DNA from: Amphimedon queenslandica
Lineage: Eukaryota > Porifera > Demospongiae > Haplosclerida > Niphatidae
NCBI RefSeq assembly: GCF_000090795.2
Contig: NW_003546694.1
Span: 10,656 to 36,948 of the forward strand
Direction of reading: 5' to 3'
DNA: 26,293 nucleotides
Position 1 is the stretch's first letter; each line of letters starts with the position of its first letter. Of this stretch, positions 1 to 8,084 are shown one piece after another. The notes under the pieces are model-generated. The model was not told the DNA's origin, ran no database searches, and saw only the letters and a list, made by a program, of their open reading frames with translations. Both the position numbers and the translations under genes were made by a program.

Positions 1-377
1 TAATCATGAAGTATTTGGAAATGTGTTTGCGATACAGATGTCAAAGTGCAAAACAAAAATTTCGCCGTCATTTCATGAAGATATGATGTTTGATAAAGTA
101 GACACACTAGTCTATCACAGTTTATATTAAAGCACTATTCTAGAGCAATAATAACGCAATATAAAATCTTCGAAAAAGGCTTTTATCAGGCAGAGACAGT
201 AGAAAATATCGGCCCAGACAGCTAATTGCCTAATTTTTGGGCTGCATAAAAAGGGAAGGGAGCATCAGAATTATCCTGTTGCTAGGCTACAATATTAACT
301 CAATGGAAATAATAAAACTGCAATCGGAAGTTTCCTATATCTCTGTAACTCTAATATCTATGATTTTGGTGTCCAAC
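1..377. other. Non-coding left flank
   Basis: I see no supported gene here. The sequence is AT-rich with scattered stops in all frames. It lies upstream of the first readable exon of the SWIM-YqaJ-PHD gene and may hold its promoter and the left terminus of the element. Comparing it by eye with the region beyond the THAP gene start (4534-4640) showed no convincing terminal inverted repeat, so the left end of the element may lie outside the window. Confidence 0.5.
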
Positions 378-2681
378 ATGGCCAATCTTTTACATGGTAG
401 ACAATACTTTTCCTCTCTTTCTGGAGCTGATAAGATTAGGTATGTTGCTAAAGTTGAATGAATCAGTGGTCAGAAGTACTGTGATCAAGTGGACCCATAC
501 CAGATTAGCGAATGGATTGATGATATTGAGCAGTGGCCTCAGTTGCAGTTTGGGGACATTCATACATACCTCGTTGACACTGCTGGATTGTACACAAACA
601 AAGCAATGAAAGCTTACAAAAGTTTAGATTCATATAACTATTACAACAGGTAAGTTGTTGGAAAGTTGCTGTGTCTTCATATATATTTTCTTGCATAGTG
701 GATGGGTCCAAACTGTTCTGCTACATCACATAAGAGAGGGAACATCCTTAATGAAAGTACATGTGAAACCATTGCAAAGGCTGAATGATAATCCACATTT
801 AGCTTGGGTTGCTATTAAGAATAGTGATGGAAGTGTACTAACTGGACACTGTACCTGTATGGCTGGGTAAGTGAAAGGTGTTTCAATACAAATTGATTTC
901 AGTTGTAATCTTTAGTTGTGGCGAGGTATGTTCACATGTAGGTGCCATACTATTCAAGATCGAGGCTAGTGCCAGGTTGCAACTATTTAAGACATGTACA
1001 TCACTGCCATGTATGTGGAACCAAGCATATTCTGATAAAGTAGGATTGTGATTATATTGAAACCACTATACATGTACATATTATTTTTACAAGGTTCGTC
1101 CCACCACAATTAGCAGGGTCAATTTTACGGCACCAAGTAACAGGAGGAAGCTTGAATGTACTAAGGACAATCGAAGAGAAGAATCATCTCCAACTAATTT
1201 TACTCCTCGCATTCCAAGACAGAAATTACTAAGTGCAATCTAGGTAGTTAATTCATCAGCTGCTATTTTGACTGTAGTTCCTACTTCTAATTACTGGCCT
1301 TGTGATTTATCTCAAGGCTCTGCTGTTAACAATGAAGCTGAACAACAATGTACAGTTGGAAATGGGTCTGGTGAGCCTGCTGATGGAGTTAACAATAAAT
1401 CATTGGAGCCACAACAAGAATTATGTCGACAAAACATTCATAATGTTGAGTCATCTGGTAATCAGGAGTGCAACAGTCTAAGCAACGAGTCGTTTGACCT
1501 TATACATGTAAATAGCAGAAGACATACATGTACATGACATGGCTTCAACTGCTCCTGAGCCATCTACCTCTCACCCCTCTTCCTCCCTCTCTCCTTCCCC
1601 CTCCTCTCTCTCCCTCTCTGTACCCAGACCTGATTCCACACAAGACCTCCCTCCTATATTGCCAGATCTTTTTGTTTCAGAAAGTGTAAACTGGTCTGAT
1701 GAATACACACAAGAGGTATCTGATAATACTTTCAGTGGATTAGCTGTCTCGCATATTCAAGTTAGTAATTTGGCTGCATTGATGGTTCATCAATCATCAT
1801 CACAGCTTTGGTTTAAGCACAGACTGGGAAGGATAACTGCATCAAATATGCACTCTGTTGTAAAATACACTGGGAGAAAGTATCCTAAATCGATTGTTCA
1901 AACAGCTAAGCAATACACTACGGTTAATGCAAACCTGCCAGCATTAACATAGGAAGAGAGAATGAATCTCAGGCTAGAGATTGTTATGAAGTGGAACAAA
2001 AGATGAAGCATTGTAACTTCAAAACTGCTCTTTCGGGACTCATTATTAATCCTCTTCATCCTTTTATGCAGCTAGTCCTGACGGTATTTCATCGTGCAAT
2101 TGTTGTGAGACACCTCTGGTTGAGATCAAATGTCCTAGCTTATACCGTTGTGAGACGCGTCTGGTTGAGATCAAATGTCCCAGCTTATACCGTTAGACAC
2201 ACATCACCAACAAGTGAGAAAGCTTTACGAAAAAAGGGTATTTTCTGGTTAGAGGATCAAAAGGAGTTGTAATGCTTTCTCGAAAACATAGCTACTACAC
2301 CCAAATTCAGTGCCTGCTTCTTGTTGCTGATAGAGAAACTTGTGACTTTGTCTGTTGGACCCCACATGGCATATTCATGGAAATAATAGCAAGAGATGAG
2401 AGTTACTGTGAAAAAATTGTCAACAAATCAAGATCTTTTTTTGTAAGTACTTGTTACCAGAGCTATTAACTCATAAATTTAAGTAAGGAGTAATTGTGTC
2501 AGAGAGTGCTACAAATGAGGAAAATGAGGATGAAACATATTGTTTTTGCAAGGAACATAAGGACAGAAAGATCATTGCTTGCAATGGTCCTAAGTGTGAC
2601 ATTGAATGGTTCCACTACAAATGTGTCGGAGTTTCCAGAAAGCCAAAGGGAAATTGGTATTGTCCAAATTGTCGCACTTAA
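378..2681 (+). pseudogene. SWIM-YqaJ-PHD accessory protein of a DNA transposon, copy 1 (decayed)
   Basis: Four exons can be read: 378-649, 699-866, 916-1039 and 1094 onward, all with GT..AG introns of about 50 bp that keep the frame. Exon 1 has one in-frame TGA (459). Exons 2 and 3 join to form a SWIM zinc finger: HCTCMAG, then [16 protein letters not shown], a CxC..CxH layout. After a Ser/Pro-rich linker (about 1540-1640) comes a YqaJ/lambda-exonuclease-like PD-(D/E)xK domain: LWFKHRLGRITAS near 1808, GRENESQA near 1955, ASPDG at 2071 and VEIKCP near 2120. The tail reads YYTQIQ, then CDFVCWTP, then LLPELL. A C-terminal PHD finger follows at 2535-2681 (CFC, C..KC, H..C, WYCPNC). Frame changes occur near 1538, 1950, 2070, 2193, 2270 and 2435, with stops TAG 1241 and TAA 2484, so it is a pseudogene. 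By family knowledge such proteins accompany IS4EU/ISL2EU-type transposases. The nuclease probably processes DNA and the PHD and SWIM parts probably bind chromatin or DNA; that role is inference. Confidence 0.85.
2102..2191 (+). repeat. 45-bp in-frame tandem duplication over the YqaJ active site
   Basis: Two adjacent 45-bp units (2102-2146 and 2147-2191) differ at only three positions. Each encodes CETxLVEIKCPSLYR, so the Glu-x-Lys pair of the PD-(D/E)xK nuclease core is present twice, 15 residues apart. The length is a multiple of three, so the duplication alone would not break the frame. The next codon in this frame is a TAG (2194). Confidence 0.9.
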
Positions 2682-2774
2682 TTGTTAAAGTGGTTCACTT
2701 ACAAGTATAATTAATTGTTATGTATTTTGCTTCTTTGATTATTATCCAGTAAAAAATTTTTCTGAATCAAGTAT

Positions 2775-4533
2775 TCACACAACTGATTTACATGAATTTA
2801 CTAAAGCAACACATACAGTAACAATTTTATCAATAGTTGTAATGTCTTTGTCAGATTTACGTTTAATAAGGTTAATAGGTAGTGTAGTTTGCAGTATCTT
2901 GTGCTTTTTCTTCAGCTGCCCAATGACCCTCTCAACATGAATTCGCACCCGAGACATCTGTCGAGATGTTTCCACTTTCATACCAGAAAATTGTTTTTTG
3001 CCTTTGGTAAAGCCTGGAATTACCAAATGTGCACCAATAGTTGCAATGTCATCAGAGACATTGAAGCCTCTGTTGGCCATTATAACATCTCCATAATTGA
3101 TTTTGGTCAAGAATCCACTTTGTTGTGTAATTATCTTATCCAATGCTCTTCTTCACCAGGCTTTACTGATAAAAGAAATGGCACCTGTTGGCGATATTCC
3201 AATTAGAACTTTTATGGTGTTGTGCTTTTTGTAGTTACTATAAGTAGCTGCTCTAGCATCAAAGGACCTTGGTCTTTGAATAAACACTTCAAAACAGTCT
3301 ATTATGCACACCACATGAGAATATTTTTCTTTGAAACATTTCAGTAGGTTTTTACGCAGTGTTTCAGAATCAGGCCATATAATCAACTGTTTTAACTCTC
3401 TGTAAAGAATGTTTAGCCATCGGTGGAAAATTTTAGAAAACAAACCTTCATCAATATTAGCTCTGTATGCTATGTCCTTGTTAACTAGACCAAGTCGTAA
3501 TTTAACCAAAGTATAAAGCAATTCATCTTCTATGGTGCAGGACGTAGTAAATGGTTTGGTGACCATTGGTTTAAAAATTGTACAGATCATCTGGAAAACT
3601 TTGAGTGGTAAACCAGTGTACAATACTGACTTCTGGCTGTCCCTTGTCAAAGATAAAGCATCTAGCTTGTAGGGATGCAGATACAAAGATGTTCTTAGAG
3701 CATTATCACACAATTGTTTGAGATGCGACAGCTGATTTGCTTGAGATTTGCATATAGTGAGCAATTTATTATACTGCACCCTAATCTCTTCATTAGATTT
3801 CATCAGGAGCTCATTATCATACTGTAACTCACAAACATCAAATGAAGACTTCTCTAGTTCCCTTTGCAACGAATCCTGAGTGATACTTACAGCCAAATCG
3901 TCTGGAGGAACCATGTTTGTATGCACATACCCATCATTACTTTGATTAAGGTTCGCCAAGCTCTCTTGATACTCATTCTCTTCATTGTTCTCCATTGCTT
4001 TATGTTCAATGCCTTCATTGTCATCACTGCATCTTTCATCTTCCTCTAAATCTAACGAAGTTCGATCAAAAACAATTTCATCCACAGCCAACGCTCTATT
4101 GTTTCTTGCCTTGTTGGCATTTAGAGGAATACCAGCAGTGAACCTTTTCCTTCGAGTCTTAACTGTAACGACTTTCTTGGCCCTAGCAACAGCCCTCTTA
4201 TATCGCTGTAGAGCATTTGCCCCGTCGACTTGTTTCTCAACTTTATTATAATCAAATACTGACGGCACATAATCTATATGTTTAGGATTATTATGGTGTT
4301 TGCCTAAAGTATACCAACAATAATAAAATCATAATATGAGTACACACAAACTACCTACCTGTGACAAAGTGTCTGCTGCAAACTCTAGTCTGCTCCGTTG
4401 GTGACCAGTTCTCATGTCTGATAGCAGCTATCCACCTATCTCTCTTTAATGGATCAACAGGGAAACAATTAAAAGACAAGTTCTGTCCTTTTTTATGATG
4501 AGAATGGCAGCCAACAGCACAACAAGATGGCAT
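2775..4533 (-). pseudogene. THAP - coiled coil - HTH - DDE_Tnp_4 transposase with one TGA
   Basis: Two exons on the minus strand: 4533-4359 and 4303-2775. The 55-bp intron has GTAGGT and TTTAG borders, and joining gives exactly 568 codons. ATG 4533 is preferred over the upstream ATG 4584 because THAP domains start MPxCC. Residues 1-75 are a THAP C2CH finger (CAVGC, RVCSRHF, box YVPSVF). A coiled coil lies near 185-240, then a HTH_Tnp_4-like segment (TLVKLRLGLVNKDIA) and the DDE fold: first Asp in CIIDCFEVFIQRP (about 394), second position ANRGF (about 469) and Glu in RIHVERVIG (about 516). Two lesions are visible. Codon 442 is TGA (3153-3155), replacing the Gly usual in SKxWGGRASDK, and the second catalytic Asp (usually ADRGF) is Asn. 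Otherwise the frame is unbroken, so inactivation looks recent. The gene converges on the SWIM-YqaJ-PHD gene with a 93-bp gap; the pair resembles an IS4EU/ISL2EU element. Confidence 0.9.
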
Positions 4534-4636
4534 TATTGGACACCAAAATGGCGGTTTTGAAATTTTATGAAATTTTTTTCTCATTAGAACAATACGGTTT
4601 ATTCATGAATATATTTAGCACCAAGAGGTCTATAGA
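4534..4636. promoter_or_regulatory. Divergent intergenic region between THAP and pogo-like genes
   Basis: Only 103 bp separate ATG 4533 (-) from ATG 4637 (+). No strong TATA box is obvious. A CCAAAATGGCGG sequence, similar to the YY1-type motif of many metazoan promoters, lies at 4542-4553, close to the THAP start. The promoter role is inferred from position only. The gap must also hold any end of the THAP element and any end of the pogo element, which is unusually tight. Confidence 0.35.
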
Positions 4637-5560
4637 ATGGCTTGTAAAAGAAAGTTGTGGTCCCAGACAGCGATGGAAGAAGCAGTGAAGACGGTTATAG
4701 ATGAAGGAAGTGGTCTAAGACAGGTGGCAAGAGCGTATAACATGCCAGTAGAAACATTAAGAAGGCGAGTGAATGGTACTGTAGAAGTGGATTGCACTGA
4801 AGCCTGGACCCGCAATAAGGATATGGTTTATGATTATCTAGTTCAGATGTCTGAGATGGGATATGGGTTATCACGGGAAACAGTGATGAGCATTGCCTAT
4901 AAGGTAGCAGGGAAATTGAAGAAACAGCATCCATTCACAGGAGAATCTGCAGGTTGTTCATTGCTAGACGGTTTTAGACATCGTCATCCAAACATCACCA
5001 TTTGCCCTCCACTCCCTCTTTCATATAACAGAGCTGTGTCAGCTAATATTGATAGTGTGAATGATTTCTTTGGGAAGATTGGAGGAATATACGGCAGGCT
5101 AAATTCAATATCTAAGCCTACGTGCGTTTTTAATGCAGATGAATCTGGTGTATCTATTGTTCATTGCCCATCTGATAAAGCTTTTAATAACAGAAAATCA
5201 CAAAAATTGTCCTAACATGTCTACTTCTGTAGTAGTTGCACACCTCTAGTTGTTTCCAGGACATGAGCTGCTCTTGTATAAATAGCCCAGGCCTGCTAAC
5301 AAAGTAGGTGAAATATGGCCAAACTTAAGATTTGACCAGTTCTTCATCTTTCATGTAAAATGGTTTTCCAGCAAATAAGGGTCGATCATCATTGTTCATC
5401 AAACCAAAAGATTCCAGCTAGTGCTTTCAGGCATCTGCAAGCAAAGACATAAATAGTCACTTCTCAAGTTAGTCAATGCAGTCATTTTGCTAGTTTCCAA
5501 CCACTGGCCACATGTACCATAATGTTTTGCTGACTTCAAAGAAGTGTTACCTAACTCACG
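4637..5560 (+). pseudogene. Pogo/CENP-B-like (psq HTH, CENPB HTH, DDE_1) transposase, decayed
   Basis: An open frame of 192 codons (4637-5215) begins with a Pipsqueak-type HTH (residues about 8-50: AMEEAVKTVIDEG, VARAYNMPVETLRRRV). A CENPB-type HTH follows (about 70-120: GYGLSRETV, LLDGFRHRHP), then the start of the DDE_1 fold (LPLSYNRAVSANIDSVNDFF, VFNADESG). The Asp in NADESG is the expected first catalytic Asp. The frame stops at TAA 5213. Beyond that, frameshifted traces of the nuclease core remain: MSTSVVVAHL near 5217, and near 5480-5540 a HFASFQPLA segment followed in another frame by CFADFK, matching the PHTSHxxQPLDxxxFxxLK block of pogo transposases. The middle of the core, with the second catalytic Asp, could not be found. 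An intact member would bind its TIRs and insert at TA. The pogo-type MITE at 24063-24703 shows that such machinery acted in this genome, but a direct link is not shown. Confidence 0.75.
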
Positions 5561-5830
5561 GGTGGTCTATATATCAATTTATTACTAAAGAGCTCTACAA
5601 TGTTAATATTTCACATTTAGGTAGGTATACTAATGTAGCAATAGCTTCATAGCGTGTATAACACTATTGGAGTCAAAAAGAAAATATATACTTTGGATTA
5701 AATTGCTATTCTACAATAGCAGTTAAGGTGCAAGATTTATGTTAACAAAAATTGACCAGGTCTGGATAACTATCTTAGCAAATTTTATTTACACATAATA
5801 GATAATGCAATCAAATCAATTTGCAAACAG
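5561..5830. other. Gene-free spacer
   Basis: No supported gene or repeat structure is seen. The DNA is AT-rich with stops in all frames, between the last pogo-like trace and the acidic ORF at 5831. Confidence 0.4.
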
Positions 5831-6115
5831 CCACTTGCACAATCCTATGCTGCTTTAAATAAAGACATTGTTTCAGATTCAGAGAGTGATAATCCTGATG
5901 ACTATGCAGGACTCACTTCAGTAGCATCTGAGGATGCAAAGGGCATTAGTGAACATATAAAACATGTCACGGATTGATTTCCAGACATTGGACGTGCTTT
6001 TGAACAGTTTGAGTCAGAATCAAAAATTGGAGCAGATGCTTGGCTCAAACTGGGGTCCTGGAAATTTGAGATTCAAACAAAAAGTGACTTTCATCAGGAA
6101 AAAAATTTAATATAG
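5831..6115 (+). pseudogene. Unrecognised 95-codon acidic reading frame with one TGA
   Basis: A 285-nt frame begins directly after a possible splice acceptor (GCAAACAG) and ends at TAG 6113, broken only by TGA at 5975. Its N-terminal half is acidic and Ser-rich (DIVSDSESDNPDDYAGL), and the C-terminal half has a folded look (FPDIGRAFEQFESESKIG, then WLKLGSWKF). I do not recognise the family. It may be a late exon of a decayed transposon gene, perhaps from the pogo-like element upstream. Coding character is inferred from composition and the single stop. Confidence 0.35.
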
Positions 6116-6431
6116 CACCACTGTCCAACTATAGCAAGAAACAAATGATGTCGCTCAGATAATAACTGCCAAGTTATTTTCCGTAGAGCAAGGAAAGGTT
6201 TTGAACTTTTGCTTTAATCCCGACAAGCATTGTGTACAAGGGATTAAATTACATCTAGTATGTTAATAGTTTTGACTATTGTAATATCAATTGAGATGAT
6301 GCAAGTGGGTTCAGATTAGACACCTTCACTACTCATGCCAAACATTCTAATCCTGCTGTTGTTGGTAACGACATATTGTAAACTGATACCGAGAAACCAT
6401 GACATATAATTTTACTGCTCCAAATACAACC
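6116..6431. other. Gene-free spacer
   Basis: No supported gene or repeat is visible in this AT-rich stretch, which leads up to the foldback element. Confidence 0.4.
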
Positions 6432-6512
6432 TACCGTATAGCTTGAAATTTTCATGGAATGTAAATTTCGTGGTTGTGGGGCTTCCCACAACATTTAAAC
6501 GAGAAGGTGCGG

Positions 6513-6520
6513 TATAAAAG
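6513..6520 (+). promoter_or_regulatory. TATA box in the left arm of the foldback element
   Basis: TATAAAAG sits in a locally GC-rich context (GGTGCGGTATAAAAGGCGG), 54 bp upstream of ATG 6567. The same box occurs inverted at 7901-7908, so both arms point transcription inward. Promoter activity is inferred from the sequence. Confidence 0.5.
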
Positions 6521-6566
6521 GCGGTGCCCTGGGCATGGCGGCTTCCGTTTTTTTTCATGTGTAAAA

Positions 6567-6677
6567 ATGTCTGCTCTAAATGATGTTGCTTTTTCAAGGA
6601 AAAACGCAGGCAGAGAGGGGTTTTGGTACCAAATTGAGTTACATTTTACTCTCAAAGAAGATAAGGACCAGTTCTAG
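6567..6677 (+). CDS. Short ORF downstream of the left-arm TATA box (36 aa)
   Basis: ATG 6567 is the first ATG after the expected transcription start. The peptide begins MSALNDVAFSRKNAGREGF and ends KEDKDQF at TAG. In another frame just beyond the stop, ALEMLSHLLADLVGKEGHF (about 6727-6785) looks like protein sequence. The ORF may therefore be the head of a larger, now frameshifted first exon that ends near a GTAGTT donor at 6819. No family is recognised. Confidence 0.35.
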   Translation: MSALNDVAFSRKNAGREGFWYQIELHFTLKEDKDQF

Positions 6678-6981
6678 TTAGGCTTGATCGAGTTAAGGGG
6701 TCTTTAGGCACTAAAAGAAGAAGGCGCTGGAAATGCTGTCTCACTTACTTGCTGATTTAGTCGGGAAAGAGGGTCATTTTGCTCTATCACATGATACTAG
6801 TTATACTCAATACTTCAGGTAGTTATAATGTGTTTGAAATTAGTATTAATATAAAATAAGGTATTGGTAATGGGGGACGAAGAGCAGCCATTTTGTGCAT
6901 AGATATAGGATCGGCTATTGGGACGCACATGTTGGTGATAGTGTTGTATGGTTGACCGAAGGGTGATCAATTACAGTCAGG

Positions 6982-7062
6982 TATTATTTATTATTATTAT
7001 TATTATTTTATTATAATTATTATCAAAATTATATTTATTTATATTATTACTATTATTATTAT
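6982..7062. repeat. ATT-rich microsatellite
   Basis: An imperfect run of ATT/TTA triplets and related A/T words lies in the interior of the foldback element. There is no coding potential. Confidence 0.8.
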
Positions 7063-7399
7063 AGTATAAGTCATGTGATTGTGCTGAATTTCAATTCAAT
7101 GATAGTTGAGTCCTGTAATCGTAACTCAAGTTTATTATGTAGTAGATACAGAAGCAAGTATAATGTGAATGTAAAGTAATCATACATTAATTGGCATTAA
7201 TATTTTTTAGGCTCGTACTAGCATATACTTGTGCTGGTATATTACCATCACAGTACTGCCATATTTTGATCGGCATTACTTGATACAGTTGGGAAGATGT
7301 ACACAACTACAGGAAGCTTCTCACCATCCCCATATCCATTCAACTCTGTTATTGTATATGCTTAATAATTTAGAATAATATAATTTTTGTATTTACTAC

Positions 7400-7565
7400 T
7401 TCCAGTGGATGGTTGAATGTTGCAACTGCTACCAGTACTAGGATCTGATTGAGGACCAAGTGGGGGTCTCTTGCTGTAACCACTTCTACTTGATGAGGGT
7501 GGCTGATAATTGGTAGTCGGCCAGGCCTTCTGGTCTCAGTGGTGGCAGTTCCTGGGCTGGTTTTT
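7400..7565 (-). other. Possible minus-strand low-complexity coding segment
   Basis: Read on the minus strand, this segment gives a Ser/Pro/Gly-rich stretch (TTNYQPPSSSRSGYSKRPPL, then GPQSDPSTGSS) without stops for about 45 codons, just after a possible AAACCAG acceptor. It may be a later exon of the minus-strand gene starting at 7825. Alternative frames are also partly open, so support is weak. Confidence 0.25.
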
Positions 7566-7714
7566 TATGTAGTAATGAAGGCTATTTCTTTGCCACTATC
7601 ACTTATACCTGCCTGATAGCATTATTGACCAAGTTCGTTAGGCTGTTGACAGATTTTCAGAATATACAATATAAATATTTGATAATAATGTAAAAAATTA
7701 TTACTTCAAGTCAA

Positions 7715-7825
7715 TTATTCCATTTCTCTTCTTGCCATGCTTTCTACCTGTGCTTGTAGGTTAACTCTCTTGCCTTTACTAATTTTAATGTTTTTTATAA
7801 TGCGTTTTGCTAGTGATTTAGCCAT
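7715..7825 (-). CDS. Short basic ORF driven from the right arm (36 aa)
   Basis: On the minus strand, ATG 7825 opens a 36-codon frame ending at TAA 7715. The peptide is strongly basic and helical in look: MAKSLAKRIIKNIKISKGKR, then VNLQAQVESMARREME. It lies about 80 bp downstream of the inverted TATA box (7908-7901). Another ATG at 7854 in a different frame gives only MASSLALFLSWLNH. The family is not recognised. The coiled-coil-like composition suggests the N-terminus of a larger spliced protein, possibly continuing at 7565-7400. Confidence 0.35.
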   Translation of the reverse strand: MAKSLAKRIIKNIKISKGKRVNLQAQVESMARREME

Positions 7826-7900
7826 GATAAGAACAGTGCCAGTGAGGAAGCCATTTTGTTATTTTCAAATGTGGCCGCCATATTGTGCCCAGGGCACCTC

Positions 7901-7908
7901 CTTTTATA
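7901..7908 (-). promoter_or_regulatory. TATA box in the right arm of the foldback element
   Basis: TATAAAAG on the minus strand, mirror image of the box at 6513-6520, with the same downstream GGxGGTGCCCTGGGC block. It points toward the short ORF at 7825-7715. Confidence 0.5.
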
Positions 7909-8084
7909 CGGTGACAGGCGGAAGCGATTCTATGACGTTGCGTGGATAGTTTTATAGTGCACCTTCTTCTTTAAACTCAAAAAATCATTGAAGTGCCATC
8001 CCTTTACAGGCTATGTAAACTGTCAACCACGAAAATTAAACCATGCAGCAGCAGTACAAGCAGATGAGTGAATACTGCAAGAGT

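Larger units (their letters stand above)
6432..8050. mobile_element. Foldback-type element with long imperfect inverted arms
   Basis: The left arm (6432-6550) and right arm (about 7866-8046) are inverted copies. Matching blocks, read inward, are: AATTTCGTGGTTG-type sequence (6464; inverse near 8020), TTTAAA-GAGAAGGTGC (6494; inverse near 7955), TATAAAAG (6513; inverse 7901-7908) and GGTGCCCTGGGC (6523; inverse near 7887), followed by GGCGGC. The right arm carries an extra segment of about 45 bp that duplicates the TATAAAA part. The left terminus begins TACCGTATA, which recurs at 12306 with similar following sequence, so this is a dispersed terminus family. The outermost right end does not match the first 20 bp of the left end, so it is truncated or divergent. 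The superfamily is unknown; no transposase is recognised inside. Confidence 0.6.

Noticed and set aside
378-2681. Reading SWIM-YqaJ-PHD copy 1 as an intact spliced gene
   Set aside because: The first three introns are canonical, but later frame changes coincide with conserved motifs and lack splice signals, and there are in-frame stops at 459, 1241 and 2484.
2494-2688. 64-codon + ORF overlapping the PHD region
   Set aside because: Out of frame with the PHD finger at 2496-2681, whose Cys/His pattern is clear.
1-4640. Terminal inverted repeats of the THAP/YqaJ element
   Set aside because: A by-eye comparison of 1-300 with the inverse of 4534-4640 found only A/T-rich similarity, not a defined TIR.
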